A DNA stretch of 64,000 nt, from positions 27,744,558-27,808,557 of the forward strand of contig CM064485.1 in NCBI GenBank assembly GCA_032716605.1, in the 5' to 3' direction. Below, piece by piece: positions 43,462-54,910 of the stretch. Under the pieces are notes generated by a model that ran no database searches, had not been told where the DNA came from, and saw only the letters and a list, made by a program, of their open reading frames with translations. The stretch comes from Paralithodes platypus (lineage: Eukaryota; Arthropoda; Malacostraca; Decapoda; Lithodidae). How positions within the stretch are numbered: position 1 is the stretch's first letter; the number at the start of each line of letters is the position of its first letter. The position numbers and the translations under genes are program-made.

Positions 43462-45843
43462 TTAAGATTCGTGCGAGTTAAAAGATTTACCAATAATTTT
43501 GCAACCGTTTCCCCGTGTGTAATTAGATTGGTCGATAGTGAAGTACTTACTACAGTTCATATTGTCGATGCCTTTGATGATTTTGAACACTTGAATTAAG
43601 TCACCTCTTAATCTGCGCTGGGTTAAAGGAAATAGATTTAATTCTCTAAGACGCTCTTCGTATGGTTTGTTCTTTAGGCTAGGTATCATTTTGGTAACTC
43701 TACGTTGAACTCGTTCTAGCTTGTTTATATCTTTTTGGTAATAAGGGCACCAGGATTGAACGCAGTATTCCAGAAGAGGGCGGACTAAGGAATTGTAAAG
43801 GGTTAGGATAACTTCTTTGGATTTATGCTCAAATGACCTGCCTATAAAGCCAATTATTTTGTTTGCCTTCTTAACAACTTCTGAACATTGTTGACTCGGT
43901 TTTAGGTTACTCGATATTGTTACTCCCAGATCGGTTTCTCTGTTTACATTCTTAAGCTGAGTGCCATTCATCGAATAGTTTGCTTTCTCATTTAGGTATC
44001 CGATATGTAGTACTTTACATTTATCCGCATTGAAACTCATTTGCCAAATTTGGGCCCAACATGACAATTTATCTATATTGTGTTGCATATCGTCAACTTG
44101 TTCTTTTGAGAGTACGCTATTTGCAATTTTTGTATCGTCAGCAAATTTTGAAATTGTACAGGTGAGACCCTCATCTATGTCGTTGATGTAAATTAGAAAG
44201 AGAATTGGTCCTAGTACCGATCCCTGGGGTACCCCGCTACTTACATTGGTCCTTTTAGATGCCTTACCGTTTATGACTACTCTTTGCTTTCTGTTGCTGA
44301 GCCAATTTTCTATCCATTTCAACACACCGTCTTGTATTCCATGCGCTTTTAGTTTTAGCAGTAAACGTTTGTGGGGAACTTTGTCAAAGGCCTTTTGAAA
44401 ATCAAGGTATATAATATCTACAGCTTTACTCTCATCGTAGAGGTTGAGGATATCGTGGAAGAAGTCTAAGAGGTTTGTTAAACAGGAACGTTTTTTACGA
44501 AAGCCGTGTTGAGTATCTTTAGGTATGTTATTTTCCTCTAAGTGATTTACGAGTCTGTCTCGTATGACCGTTTCTAGCATTTTACATACAACTGAGGTTA
44601 AGCTAATTGGACGATAGTTACTTGGTAGGGATTTGCTGCCTTTCTTGAATATCGGTGTTACGTTGGCTAGCTTCCACTGATCAGGCATAGTTCCAGACTG
44701 CAAGGATTTATTGAATGGTAATGTCAGTGGTTTGGAGAGCTCATCCTTAGCTTCCTTTAGAACTCTAGGCGAGATTGTATCAGGTCCAGGCGTTTTATTT
44801 ACCTTGAGTTTATCTAAACAATTCAATACTTCTCTCTCTGTAACGGTGATATTGCTTAGAACATCTGATTTATCAATCTGAATCGGCGATGGTGTAGGGA
44901 TATCACTGAGGTCTTCTGTTGTAAAAACTGATGCAAAGAAGGTATTGAGGGCATTACTCATTTGTACTTCGTCTTTGGTGTATTCTCCATTTTCATCGAC
45001 TAACGGTCCAACAGTTGAAGTAACTACTTTTTTCTTTCTGATATAACTATATAATTCTTTCGGGTTTGTTTTACTTTGATTCGCAATATGTAACTCTAAG
45101 GTCTTTTTACTTTGCTTAATTAACTTTTTGGCTTTGCGTCGTAGCTCTACAAATTTCACCCGTTCTTCGTCATTTTGTGAGGATTTTAATCTATCATTAG
45201 CAAAATGTTTAGCAAGCAGGCAGTTTGAAATATCTTTATTCCACCATTTGGGCTTATTATTACGGCCTGGACGCCGTATTTTCGATGGTATGCAGTCTTG
45301 CACTGCTTTTAGGTAAGTGGTTTCGAAAAACTTCCAAGATGTATTTATGTCGTTATTGTTAATTAAAAAGCTCCAGTCAGTTTCTTTAAACATAGCTCTA
45401 AGTTTATGGAAGTTTGCTCTCTTGAAATCAGGGACTTTTTCGATGCTACTATTTGGTTCGTTACTAGTAAACTTTAAAGTGAAAGTTATCGTACGATGGT
45501 CGCTGTTACTGAATTCATCACCAACATTCAAATTCTCTATCAATTCTTCTTTTGTTGCAAGTACAATGTCAAGAACGTTATTACCACGGGTCGGCGTTCG
45601 AACAAATTGATAAAGCGAACTCTCTTGCAAGTTCGTATACAAGTCATGTCCGGAGTGTGAAGTAAGAGTATCGCCCCACTTGGTCACAGGTAAATTAAAG
45701 TCGCCAAAAATTACGGTATCTTGTGAGTTACTTACATCTGCAATTTGTTCGTAAATTTCTCGGTCAGTTTGCACTGATTGAGCTGGAGGTCTGTATATTA
45801 ACGCAAGTATTATTTTTGTACCTTTATTATTCTTTATTAGCAT
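43462..45843 (-). pseudogene. CR1 ORF2: endonuclease C-terminal part and reverse transcriptase
   Basis: 793 codons. N-terminal ~120 residues: second half of an AP-endonuclease (LALIYRPP, VIFGDFNLP, SDHRTITF; catalytic D and H present). RT follows: TPGPDTISPRVLK, ANVTPIFKKGSKS, NYRPISLTSV, IYLDFQKAFDKVPH (first catalytic D), SSGVPQGSVLGPILF, SKFADDTKIA (catalytic DD), then thumb and QRRLRGDLIQVFKI. The frame is cut at 45,840 by a 1-base deletion and at 43,462 by a 1-base insertion, as shown by copy 2. It reverse transcribes its own RNA on nicked target DNA. All RT motifs look intact. Confidence 0.93.
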
Positions 45844-46200
45844 AAAGATGTGTCGACGTTCACAATTTGAGGTTTTGACAAGAGGGTAGGGTTAAGACTT
45901 TCTTTGATATAAAGTAAAACGCCACCTCCATTTTGATTTATTCGTCTTTTCTCAAACATTACATAACCGGGAAGTGAATACTCTGCTAGTGAATACTCTC
46001 TATCTTCTGTATTGAGCCAAGATTCTGTTATGCCAATCACATCATAATTTTCTGTAAACACTAGCTCCTCTAAATCTGAAAATTTATTGCGTATGCTACG
46101 AGCGTTTGCATAGAAAACCTTTAAGTTTGTCATTTTACAACTCACGGAACGCTCTTTTATAATATTTTTGGTTCTTGTCGGATCTACATTTATGTTCATG
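45837..46200 (-). pseudogene. CR1 ORF2 start: AP-endonuclease N-terminal half
   Basis: Starts with ATG at 46,198-46,200 (MNINVDPTRT). Contains LKVFYANARSIRNK, YDVIGITESWLN (catalytic E) and GGGVLLYIKE. It is separated from the following frame by the 1-base deletion in CTTTATGC. The longer frame upstream to 46,364 only reads through satellite. Confidence 0.88.
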
Positions 46201-46209
46201 GCTGTCCTA

Positions 46210-46785
46210 GTGATGATGGTCATAATAGTAGTGATGATGGTGACAAGTAATGATAGTTGTAGTGATAATATGACAGTAGTGATGATGGAAGTGACGATGG
46301 TGTGAGTATTAGTGATGATGGTGAGTAGTAGTGATGATGGTGAAAGTTGTAGTGATGATGACAATAGTTGTGATGATGAAGATCATAGTAATGGTGATGA
46401 TGGCAGTAGTAGTGATGATGGTGACAGTAGGATACATGATGGTAATACTTGTGACAGTACCGGTAGTAATGATGATGGTTATAGTAGTAGTGATGATGTT
46501 AACAGTAGTAATGATGAGTGTAAGATGGTGGTGATGATTGTAGTAATGCTGGTTGATAGTTGTAGTATCAATGCTAGTAGTGACTAAGATGGTTGTGACA
46601 ATGGTGACAGTAGTAGTGATGATGGTGAGAGTACTAGTGATGATTGTAATTGTAGTAGTGATGATGATCATAGTAATGGTAATGATGACAGTAGTTGTGA
46701 TGATTGTGGCAGTTGTAGTGATGAAGGAAGTAGTAGTGATGATGGTATTAGTAGCGATGATGGTAACCCATCGCAGAGTTGGGTA
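46210..46785. repeat. GATGATGGT-type satellite, right part
   Basis: AGTAGTGATGATGGTGACAG-like imperfect units with frequent CATAGTAATG variants. Isoleucine/threonine- or valine/methionine-rich frames on both strands are repeat artefacts. Confidence 0.9.
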
Positions 46786-47165
46786 TGCCGTTTTGATTTT
46801 GGGCAAAACGGCACGTCTACTTTATTATAAGTATTTATAGATGATTTATGTTGTATGTCGGTAGTGGTACACCCGGTAACTACATCCATCCCGAAAAAAG
46901 TCCTATCACTCTCAGAGCTCCTTCGGACATCCTCACTATTTACAAACTTCTTCAGTATGGACTATGGAGTATAATCGATATTTACCCCCTGCTGGTAACA
47001 CAGATGATGATTTCAATAAGTCATGGGGGGCTTCGCCCCCCCTCAACCCATCCTGTATCCCACATTGGAAATATAGGTACTGGTAACTAAAACCATGAAA
47101 ACACTCATTTCTCAAAATCTGGAGGAAAAAAACATGAAAAATAAGAGTGCGAGCCTTTTCCCTAT
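46786..47165. other. Repeat I inverse end and unassigned sequence
   Basis: 46,861-46,902 (GGTACACCCGGTAACTACAT) is inverse to the start of repeat I. The remainder has no ORF or element signal. Confidence 0.55.
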
Positions 47166-47175
47166 AATTAGGCTA

Positions 47176-47305
47176 CCGTCAACTGGGGTGAATTCGGACA
47201 CGGGGTGAATTCGGACATTATCGCAAAAATCATAATCAACATCATCAACAAAAATTGCGATAATGTCCAAATTCACCCCGTGTCCGAATTCACCCCAGTT
47301 GACGG
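47176..47305. mobile_element. TA-flanked palindromic MITE, 51-bp arms
   Basis: Arms 47,176-47,226 and 47,255-47,305 are near-perfect inverse copies (CCGTCAACTGGGGTGAATTC start; one mismatch seen), 28-nt loop, TA on each side. Each arm has a GGGGTGAATTCGGACA direct repeat. Tc1/mariner-like target; non-coding. Confidence 0.7.
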
Positions 47306-47312
47306 TACCTTA

Positions 47313-47554
47313 AAAACTATGGCAAGAATGTAGTTACCGGGTGTACCGCCCACCTTGTTTACACTATGCGGATGCCTTTGGATATAGAAATACATTAGCC
47401 TAACCAAACAGCCTAACCTAACCTAACCTAGTATTCATGCAGTAATGACAGGGGCAAATAGCAGAAAATATAGCGTCGAAATAGACGGGAACGTAAGTGC
47501 GAGCACACAACATGACAACCGTACACCCGGAAACTACATCCTTCCCAAAACTAT
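47313..47554. mobile_element. Repeat I, complete copy, ~240 bp
   Basis: AAAACTATGGCAAGAATGTAG at the left is inverse to CTACATCCTTCCCAAAACTAT at the right, and GTTACCGGGTGTAC pairs with GTACACCCGGAAAC. The centre has AACCTAACCTAACCT, the arthropod telomere-type motif. Probable MITE. Confidence 0.6.
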
Positions 47555-48713
47555 TAGAACCTTGAAATGCACCTACAAATAAACCATTCTTTAAATAGAA
47601 TGAGTTACTCTTTCTGTATTTTGCAAGCATTTCGTTTAATAGGTGTGGAGTGTTACTGCTGCTATTACTGTTATGGGTAGCCTAGCCTATCAAGGAATTG
47701 TCTTAGGTGTTAAATTTTCACATAGCCTAGCCCTAGCCTAGATATTTAAAAAAATACCATTGATTTTCATGGAAAGCTTAGCCTATTATAAAGATAAATA
47801 AAATATTCGTAAGTAGGCTAAGTTATTTTACAAGATCCAGCATTATTGTTGGTGTCAAATTAAACTGTCTCTGGTGTCACTACTGTTTCGGCTAACTGCT
47901 TCCACATCACTTCCATTTATCGCCTTTATCATTGGTGCCTTCATCACTGTCATCATTATGACTTTCACCACTTTTAGGATAGTATGTGGGATCGACAGCA
48001 TCGCTGCCATCACTGGAGTTAGGCTACTAGAAACACTTGGAATCCAACGAGGAGTATAATTTGTTTTAGCCTAGCCCTGATAAAAAGACGAAACGCTTCC
48101 TTTTTCCGCATGATTGAAGGCCAGCTGGAGTAACTATAGGCTACCAGTTACTCACATTCTCATCACTTGTACATTCTGCCATTGTTGTGTTAAATCAGAG
48201 GAACATTAAAGCACTAATACACGATAAATCACTGGAAATAATGCGCAGTTCAGCAGAGTCGGCCACACTCTGGGAGATGGGAGTGTAATCTTTTAAACAT
48301 AAACAATGAGGTGTGCAGGGTACGGGAAGCGCGAGATGTTTGGTGGCTCAGTTAGGCTATTTCGTATTTGTTTACTTTTTTCGTTATTCCAGTGATTTAT
48401 CCTTATTGTCTAATAATACTCTAATATTTTATACATTGTTTACCTTACTGTATGTACTTCAACAGCTATATTATAGCTGTGGTGGTTTTGGGAATCGAGA
48501 AACCTGCCCTACATAGCTCACCACAACAGCTTGGTAATATGGATATTCGTATCAGCTAGCACTAAAAACGCCTACAAAATGGACACTTTCAAAGCATTTT
48601 GCATTTTTAATAATTACAAAATTATAATACTGCACAAAATCTAAACAGAGCGCACCACTTCAACTAAACAGAGTTGGGTCCGTTACTGCAACTGCAGGTC
48701 GACTACGCTGGCC
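47555..48713. other. No gene recognised; right interior of the 8-kb candidate
   Basis: TAGCCTA-rich sequence with two short frames (61 and 67 codons) lacking known motifs. Confidence 0.55.
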
Positions 48714-48755
48714 CGTGTCAAATCCAGTTCTCCTGTTATCTATGGTTTAACTTAA

Positions 48756-49115
48756 GGGAGGATGGGCGTATTTATTTGCTCGTTTATGTATCTATTTACT
48801 ATGTTTTAAGTTTCCTCCGTAGACCTCCATCAAACTTATAAAAACACCCGCCCAAGACCCTCCTTGAAGATAAATTTGTACATTTTTCGATAGAAAAATG
48901 TCCCAGCCTAAGGTCGTTTCCTCTTAAATTATATTCTCGCTATCGCTCGCCAGAAAAACATCGACACCTAAATGACACGAACAGTCTTAATATTGACAAA
49001 GAAATGGGACGAAAGGTCTTATATTCGCCAAACTAATCAGCCGAACGCCTAAAAATCTGAAAACTAATGAGGCTAAACACGAGGAAGAAGGAGGGCCAGA
49101 AAAACGTCCCATCTC
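48756..49115 (-). mobile_element. Family A MITE (A23), reverse, A11-type ends
   Basis: Begins GGGAGGATGGGCG after TTAA (48,752-48,755), 6 bp from the 8-kb candidate's right flank, and ends CCCATCTC before ATAA. Hairpin strongly decayed. Confidence 0.7.
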
Positions 49116-49202
49116 ATAACGAACTGTTGTATCCGGAAGTACGGTGGCGTAAACAAGTTCTTACCCTCTTCCTGGTTTTATGCATGGAAGTAAAAATTAT
49201 AC

Positions 49203-49494
49203 ATTTTTTTTTTTTTTTTAAAGTGTGTTACCTAGACCTAAATCAAGCTTAAAAAACACACACACACACCTTTCGAGATGAATTTGTATCCAGATTCTTC
49301 CTAAATTACAGGCTCGCTTACCCTCGCCAGAGAATAATCAACACCTAAATAGCACGGTCTTAAAATTGACAAAGAAATGGGGCGAAAGGTCTTTAAATAG
49401 CCAAATTTATGGGGCAAACGTTTTAAAATGTCAAAACTAATGGGGCTAAACATGAGGGAAAAGAAGGTCCAGAACACCGCCCCCCCCCCCCCTA
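49203..49494 (-). mobile_element. Family A fragment (A24), reverse
   Basis: T run, CTAGACCTAAATCAAGCTT, decayed GGCTCGCTTACCCTCGCC, CATGAGGGAAAAGAAGG. The hairpin is deleted. Followed by C and CA runs. Confidence 0.6.
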
Positions 49495-49841
49495 CACACA
49501 CACACTCTTTAAAAAATGTAATGTTTTTGTTAATGTTGTCCCTAATACTTGCACTCCGAGGTTGATTGGTTCTGTTGGAGGGTTCAAGAAGGCGGCCCAC
49601 AGATTATATAGTACAAAGGAGTACAAATGAGTATAAAGGAAATCAAGCAACAACAGGTCTAGTGACCCTTCTAGGCTGCTTGTCCTCCAAAACACTGAGG
49701 ATCAAGTGTCCAAACAGTGGTTTAGAGTGGGTAAGGGAACATTGGAAAGGGAACTACTGCCCTGGAACTAATGTCCGTGGCAGCACTAGGAAGTTAGTAG
49801 GGGACATATGGGTTAGTAACTGAGGGGAGGATAAAATAAAG

Positions 49842-51491
49842 TTATTCATTTACAAACGCAGTCAGTCGCGGGTTTGATGCGAGATATTTGACTAGGCGGA
49901 GTTTAAATGAATCAACAGTGCTGCAGTCTATAACGTCTCGGGGAAGCCCATTCCACAAGTTGACAACTCGATTGAAGAAGAAATTCTTAGATTCGTGTGA
50001 GTTAAAAGATTTACCAATAATTTTGCAACCGTTTCCCCGCGTGTAATTAGATTGGTCGATAGTGAAGTACTTACTACAGTTCATATTGTCGATGCCTTTG
50101 ATGATTTTGAACACTTGAATTAAGTCACCTCTTAATCTGCGCTGGGTTAAAGGAAATAGATTTAATTCTCTAAGACGCTCTTCGTATGGTTTGTTCTTTA
50201 GGCTAGGTATCATTTTGGTAACTCTACGTTGAACTCGTTCTAGCTTGTTTATGTCTTTTTGGTAATAAGGGCACCAGCATTGAACGCAGTATCCCAGAAG
50301 AGGGCGGACTAAGGAATTGTAAAGGGTTAGGATAACGTCTTTGGAATTATGCTCAAATGACCTGCCTATAAAGCCAATTATTTTGTTTGCCTTCTTAACA
50401 ACTTCTGAACATTGTTGACTCGGTTTTAGGTTACTCGATATTGTTACTCCCAGATCGGTTTCTCTGTTTACATTCTTAAGCTGAGTGCCATTCATCGAAT
50501 AGTTTGCTTTCTCATTTAGGTATCCGATATGTAGTACTTTACATTTATCCGCATTGAAACTCATTTGCCAAATTTGGGCCCAATGTGTCAATTTATCTAG
50601 ATTGTGTTGCATATCGTCAACTTGTTCTTTTGAGAGTACGCTATTTGCAATTTTTGTATCGTCAGCAAATTTTGAGATTGTACAGATGAGACCCTCATCT
50701 ATGTCATTGATGTAAATTAGAAAGAGAATTGGTCCTAGTACCGATCCCTGGGGTACCCCGCTACTTACATTGGTCCATTTAGATGCCTTACCGTTTATGA
50801 CTAGGCCTACTCTTTGCTTTCTGTCGCTGAGCCAATTTTCTATCCATTTCAACACACCGTCTTGTATTCCATGCGCTTTTAGTTTTAGCAGTAAACATTT
50901 GTGGGGAACTTTGTCAAAGGCCTTTTGAAAATCAAGGTATATAATATCTACAGCTTTACTCTCATCGTAGAGGTTGAGGATATCGTGGAAGAAGTCTAAG
51001 AGGTTTGTTAAACAGGAACGTTTTTTACGAAAGCCGTGTTGAGTATCTTTAAGTATGTTATTTTCCTCTAAGTGATTTACGAGTCTGTCTCGTATGACCG
51101 TTTCTAGCATTTTACATACAACTGAGGTTAAGCTAATTGGACGATAGTTACTGGGTAGGGATTTGCTGCCTTTTTTGAATATCGGTGTTACGTTGGCTAG
51201 CTTCCACTGATCAGGCATAGTTCCAGACTGCAAGGATTTATTGAATAGTAATGTCAGTGGTTTGGAGAGCTCATCCTTAGCTTCCTTTAGAACTCTAGGC
51301 GAGATTGTATCAGGTCCAGGCGTTTTATTTACCTTGAGTTTATCTAAACAATTCAATACTTCTCTCTCTGTAACGGTGATATTGCTTAGAACATCTGATT
51401 TATCAATCTGAATCGGCGATGGTGTAGGGATATCACTGAGGTCTTCTGTTGTAAAAACTGATGCAAAGAAGGTATTGAGGGCATTACTCAT
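49842..51491 (-). pseudogene. CR1 ORF2 reverse transcriptase (copy 2)
   Basis: 549 codons, almost identical to copy 1: KTPGPDTISP, NYRPISLTSV, IYLDFQKAFDKVPH, SGVPQGSVLGPILF, SKFADDTKIA, with a 2-residue insert (QRVGLVING). It runs to the natural C-terminus (YLASNPRLTAFVNE, TGA). The opening M is internal; coding really continues upstream. Confidence 0.92.
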
Positions 51492-51499
51492 TTGTACTT

Positions 51500-52171
51500 C
51501 GTCTTTGGTGTATTCTCCATTTTCATCGACTAAAGGTCCAAACTATAGAATTCTTTCGGGTTTGTTTTACTTTGATTCGCAATATGTAACTCTAGGGTCT
51601 TTTTACTTTGCTTAATTAACTTTTTGGCTTTGCGTCGTAGCTCTACAAATTTCACCCGTTCTTCGTCATTTTGTGAGGATTTTAATCTATCATTAGCAAA
51701 TTTTTTAGCAAGCAGACAGTTTGAAATATCTTTATTCTACCATTTGGGCTTATTATTATGGCCTGGACGCCGTATTTTCGATGGTATGCAGTCTTGCACT
51801 GCCTTTCGATAAGTGGTTTCGAATAACTTCCAAGATGTATTTATGTCGTTATTGTTAATTAAAAAGCTCCAGTCAGTTTCTTTAAACATAGCTCTAAGTT
51901 TATGAAAGTTTGCTTTCTTGAAATTAGGGACTTTTTCGATGCTACTATTTGGTTCGTTACAAGTAAAGTTTAAAGTAAAAGTTATCGTACGATGGTCGCT
52001 GTTACTGAATTCATCACCAACATTCAAATTCTCTATTAATTCTTCTTTTGTTGCAAGTACAATGTCAAGAACGTTATTACCACGGGTCGGTGTTCGAACA
52101 AATTGATAAAGCGAACTCTCTTGCAAGTTCGTATACAAGTCATGTCCGGAGTGTGAAGTAAGAGTATCGCC
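51500..52171 (-). pseudogene. CR1 ORF2 endonuclease-to-RT linker (copy 2), broken
   Basis: From the LTR insertion point downward: SLYQFVRTPTRGNNVLDIVL, SDHRTITFTL (endonuclease end), then a linker. The second W of KPKWW became a stop (TAG) near 51,737. A ~35-bp deletion near 51,540 removes VTSTVGP-equivalent codons and shifts frame. Confidence 0.85.
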
Positions 52172-52175
52172 CCAC

Positions 52176-53967
52176 TGTTACGCTGGCCAGCTTGCCAGAA
52201 TGTACTCGTGACTCGCTAGCACTCGCCACGGCAGTGAAATGGGCTATAATAATCGTAGAATGATGTTCTTTCCTAGTATTCATGTTGTCACAGACAGATC
52301 AGTATTTGCCTTTATTCTTGTCTGTGACACTTAGAAGTATTTTATATCCATAGTAGTGATTATAACATGCAGCGCGTGAGCGAGAAAAAGAGAGTCGGAG
52401 GGGAGAGCGAGGGGGCAGTGTGTGTGCGTATGTACGTGTGCATTCCTCGCTCGGTGGGCCCGCTCGCTCACTATTGGAAGGCGGGCCTGGCGTGATCTAT
52501 GACGTCAGCTTGTCATGTGACGTAGTGGCCTGTGGTTGGTCGCTGCCCTCCTAGCCCAGTGGTAGGGCTCCTTCCCTCCTGACTCCCGCAGAGCATGGTA
52601 TTGTGCGCTTGGTCCTAGACGTCCCTCGCATTCTGTCTCCAATCTAACCCCCTTTACTGCTGTTCCTCTCTCTGAACTCCTTCTTTCCAATACTTCTTAT
52701 CTTTATTCAATTACCCATCCCTTCTGGTTCTCGCATACGACTTCCATAGTCGGCCAGTCGTATTACCAGCGTCTGTTCTCACATATATGTTTTGCACTAG
52801 CTTTAGAGGTTATTAGAATCATAGTCACAGGGATTCATATTATTAGGTGTTTCTAATTATTTGGTTGTTCTTTATTACTATTTAATGCTAGACAGTGGAG
52901 GGTATCTTTGGTCGTTGTCTGAGTTATGTATATGGCAAGTCAGAGCCTGTACGACTTCGATGGAGCTAGGTAGCCTGTAGTACACCCTTGTGCATATTTT
53001 CCTTTGCGAGCTTAGCAGTATACAAGCGAAGGGCTTTTGCCTACTCTTGCTTGTATGCTTGCTAACTCATTTTGTTGACCTTTGAGGAGCGCCAGGGTAA
53101 GACCAGATACTTGAGATCTGGACTTACTAAGAGAGCCTCCTAGTCACTTAACGTAAGAAAAGGGAAATCTGTTCAGGGGAGACAGTAGGCTGCGAGCATG
53201 CTTGAGCTCTGCCTAGGCTCCCTGTACCTTTATGCCGCTGCTAGACTTTATTAGTAAGAAAGACAGTATTTTGTTTATTAACTTTAACTGCGTATGCTTT
53301 AGCAATTATTCACGTATTGTTTTAGCCTAGGTTGATGCATAGTGCACAACCCAGTATGGCTGTTACTTTGGCTAAGGAAGTACTGTTTTTGAGTTACTAT
53401 TATTAGTGCTGTCACAGGGTTGTTGCACTCTCTTGTTTCATATATATATGTATCCTACTTGTTGGTGTATCTAGGATACACGCCTTGGTGTCCTGCCCCT
53501 GCATTATTCCTGTTCTATATTCGACGAGCATCTTAGAGCATCAGACGTTTTTCAGAAGATTCTATATCTGTTTGCTGTAGGACTAGACTTCAAGTGTTTT
53601 CATAGAGCATTGAAGAGTTTAGTGTTGAGTTCAGACTCCCACTAAAGATAACGTAAGCATATAACCTTTTATTTAATCTTGTCATAGTTTATTTAAGCAT
53701 TGTTATTACTGGAGAGCTTTTTATTAACGTAATTACTCTTGTTGTGAGTAGGCTTTGCCGTCACCGGAAAGCCTTTGTAGAAGTACACTTTACCCAGTTA
53801 ATTGATACCCCGTTATCCAGTAGATTAACTCTGGAGGGTTTAAGTGTTTTGTTCACCGGCTGTTTTAGTTCGAGGGTTTGGAATTAGCGTACCGTTGTTG
53901 CAGATCTAGCCTATCTTATAGTCCAATATTAAGTGCCCTTGTTTATTTCGTTGTGCCGGTCGTAACA
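52176..53967 (+). repeat. 5' LTR
   Basis: 1,792 bp, long for this class. Nearly identical to the 3' LTR; I noted only scattered changes (for example CTCGGTGGG against CTCGTTGGG and a TTCT indel near 52,270), so the insertion is young. Promoter and poly(A) sites not resolved by eye. The 61-codon frame at 52,505-52,690 is not supported. Confidence 0.93.
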
Positions 53968-53987
53968 ATTGGCGACCTTAGTCCAGG
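53968..53987 (+). promoter_or_regulatory. Probable primer-binding site
   Basis: TGGCGACCTTAGTCC begins 2 bp after the 5' LTR. A TGG start directly after the LTR fits annealing of a tRNA CCA end. The tRNA species was not identified. Confidence 0.5.
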
Positions 53988-54232
53988 ATATAGTGAACTG
54001 AGTTTTGCAGGATTTTTTTTGGGAGAAATCTTATTCGCCATTTTTGGGTTCGATTTTATTTCTCGCAGTGTTGGCAGTGGAGATTATTTTGAGGATATAT
54101 GGAACTTGTTGGAGTTTATTGGTGACTTAGTATTGAACTCAAAAACATCTTCGAATATTTTTTGTGAATATAGCTACGCGAGAATTTGGCTACTTTTGTC
54201 TTGACTTGGGATTTTTTTTTTTTTACTCCATC

Positions 54233-54739
54233 ATGTCACTGGACGGGTCTGAGCATAGTGAGGGCACAGTGCGAGAGACAGGCGAGAGGGTGGAGAAGGT
54301 TGAGTTGGTTGACGGCGTTCGGGTGGTGAACGGTGAGGAGGATGCTCGGAGGTTTTTGGAGGAGCCTGTGACGGCGGACTGGGTGTCGGGGCTGGACCGG
54401 TACGGACTGCAGTGTATAGCCACAGTCTTAGGGTTTTCTTGCACTAGCGGTTTGTCAAGAAGTGAGCTGGTTACCTGTGTGCTGGGTGGGGTGCATGAGG
54501 CTTCGAGTGGAGCGGGAGCTGGGGCACCTTCATCCCAGCCCCCATTCCACTCAACTCCTATCATGGCGCCCCCTCGGGTTCCGGAGCCGAGTACGTTCCC
54601 GCAGGCCGATGTCCGCTGGCGGTTGGGTAAGCCTCTAGGTGACTCACTGGGTGGGTCCCCGGTAGTAGCACCCCCTCCTCAGGGTTTGTCTCCCGAGATG
54701 TTGTTTCAGCTCGAGCTCGCCAAAATAGCGAAAGCATGA
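54233..54739 (+). pseudogene. gag N-terminal part
   Basis: Start chosen at ATG 54,233 (MSLDGSEHSEG). An acidic N-terminus is followed by a Pro/Ser-rich segment (GAGAGAPSSQPPFHS) and ELAKIAKA, then a TGA. In the +1 frame the protein continues EAELRQQQQQREAELK and VDLEKTRIEV to 54,910, so a single-base loss at ~54,737 breaks the gene. The retroposon then interrupts it. No database-level family call is possible beyond its position and the downstream capsid-like part. Confidence 0.7.
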
Positions 54740-54910
54740 GGCTGAGCTCAGGCAGCAGCAGCAGCAGCGAGAGGCTGAGCTCAAGTATGAGTCTGCAAGG
54801 TATTGTGCCGATGTTGACCTAGAGAAAACTCGTATAGAGGTGACGGGGAACCGTTTCGTCCAGGGGGGTCGACCCCATGACCAGTCCCTGTCGCATCTAC
54901 TAAAGTTGGT

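Larger units (their letters stand above)
43096..46209 (-). mobile_element. CR1-type LINE copy 1, 5'-truncated
   Basis: 3.1 kb in minus orientation. The 3' terminus at ~43,096 has the TTTGTACTCC motif; the 5' end stops just upstream of the ORF2 ATG at the point where copy 2 continues to ORF1. It contains ORF2 with two single-base frameshifts relative to copy 2. Confidence 0.88.
40789..48745. mobile_element. Candidate ~8-kb element with 32-bp terminal inverted repeats
   Basis: 40,789-40,820 (CCATAGATAACAGGAG, GCTGGATTTGACACG) is inverse to 48,714-48,745 with 31 of 32 matches; a second block (GCAGTAAGGGACCCAA) pairs with one inside the right end. Flanks are TTTAA on both sides (40,784-40,788; 48,746-48,750). 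It holds a CR1 copy, satellites and smaller MITEs, but no transposase-like ORF. Two independent opposite copies of a short element could also give this. Confidence 0.5.

Noticed and set aside
42919..46806. Valine/methionine- and isoleucine/threonine-rich frames as membrane proteins
   Set aside because: They are translations of the GATGATGGT-type satellite and lie on both strands.
54164..54232. Upstream ATG for gag (MNIATREF)
   Set aside because: It adds a low-complexity FFFFY stretch; the ATG at 54,233 gives a better acidic gag N-terminus. Neither is proven.
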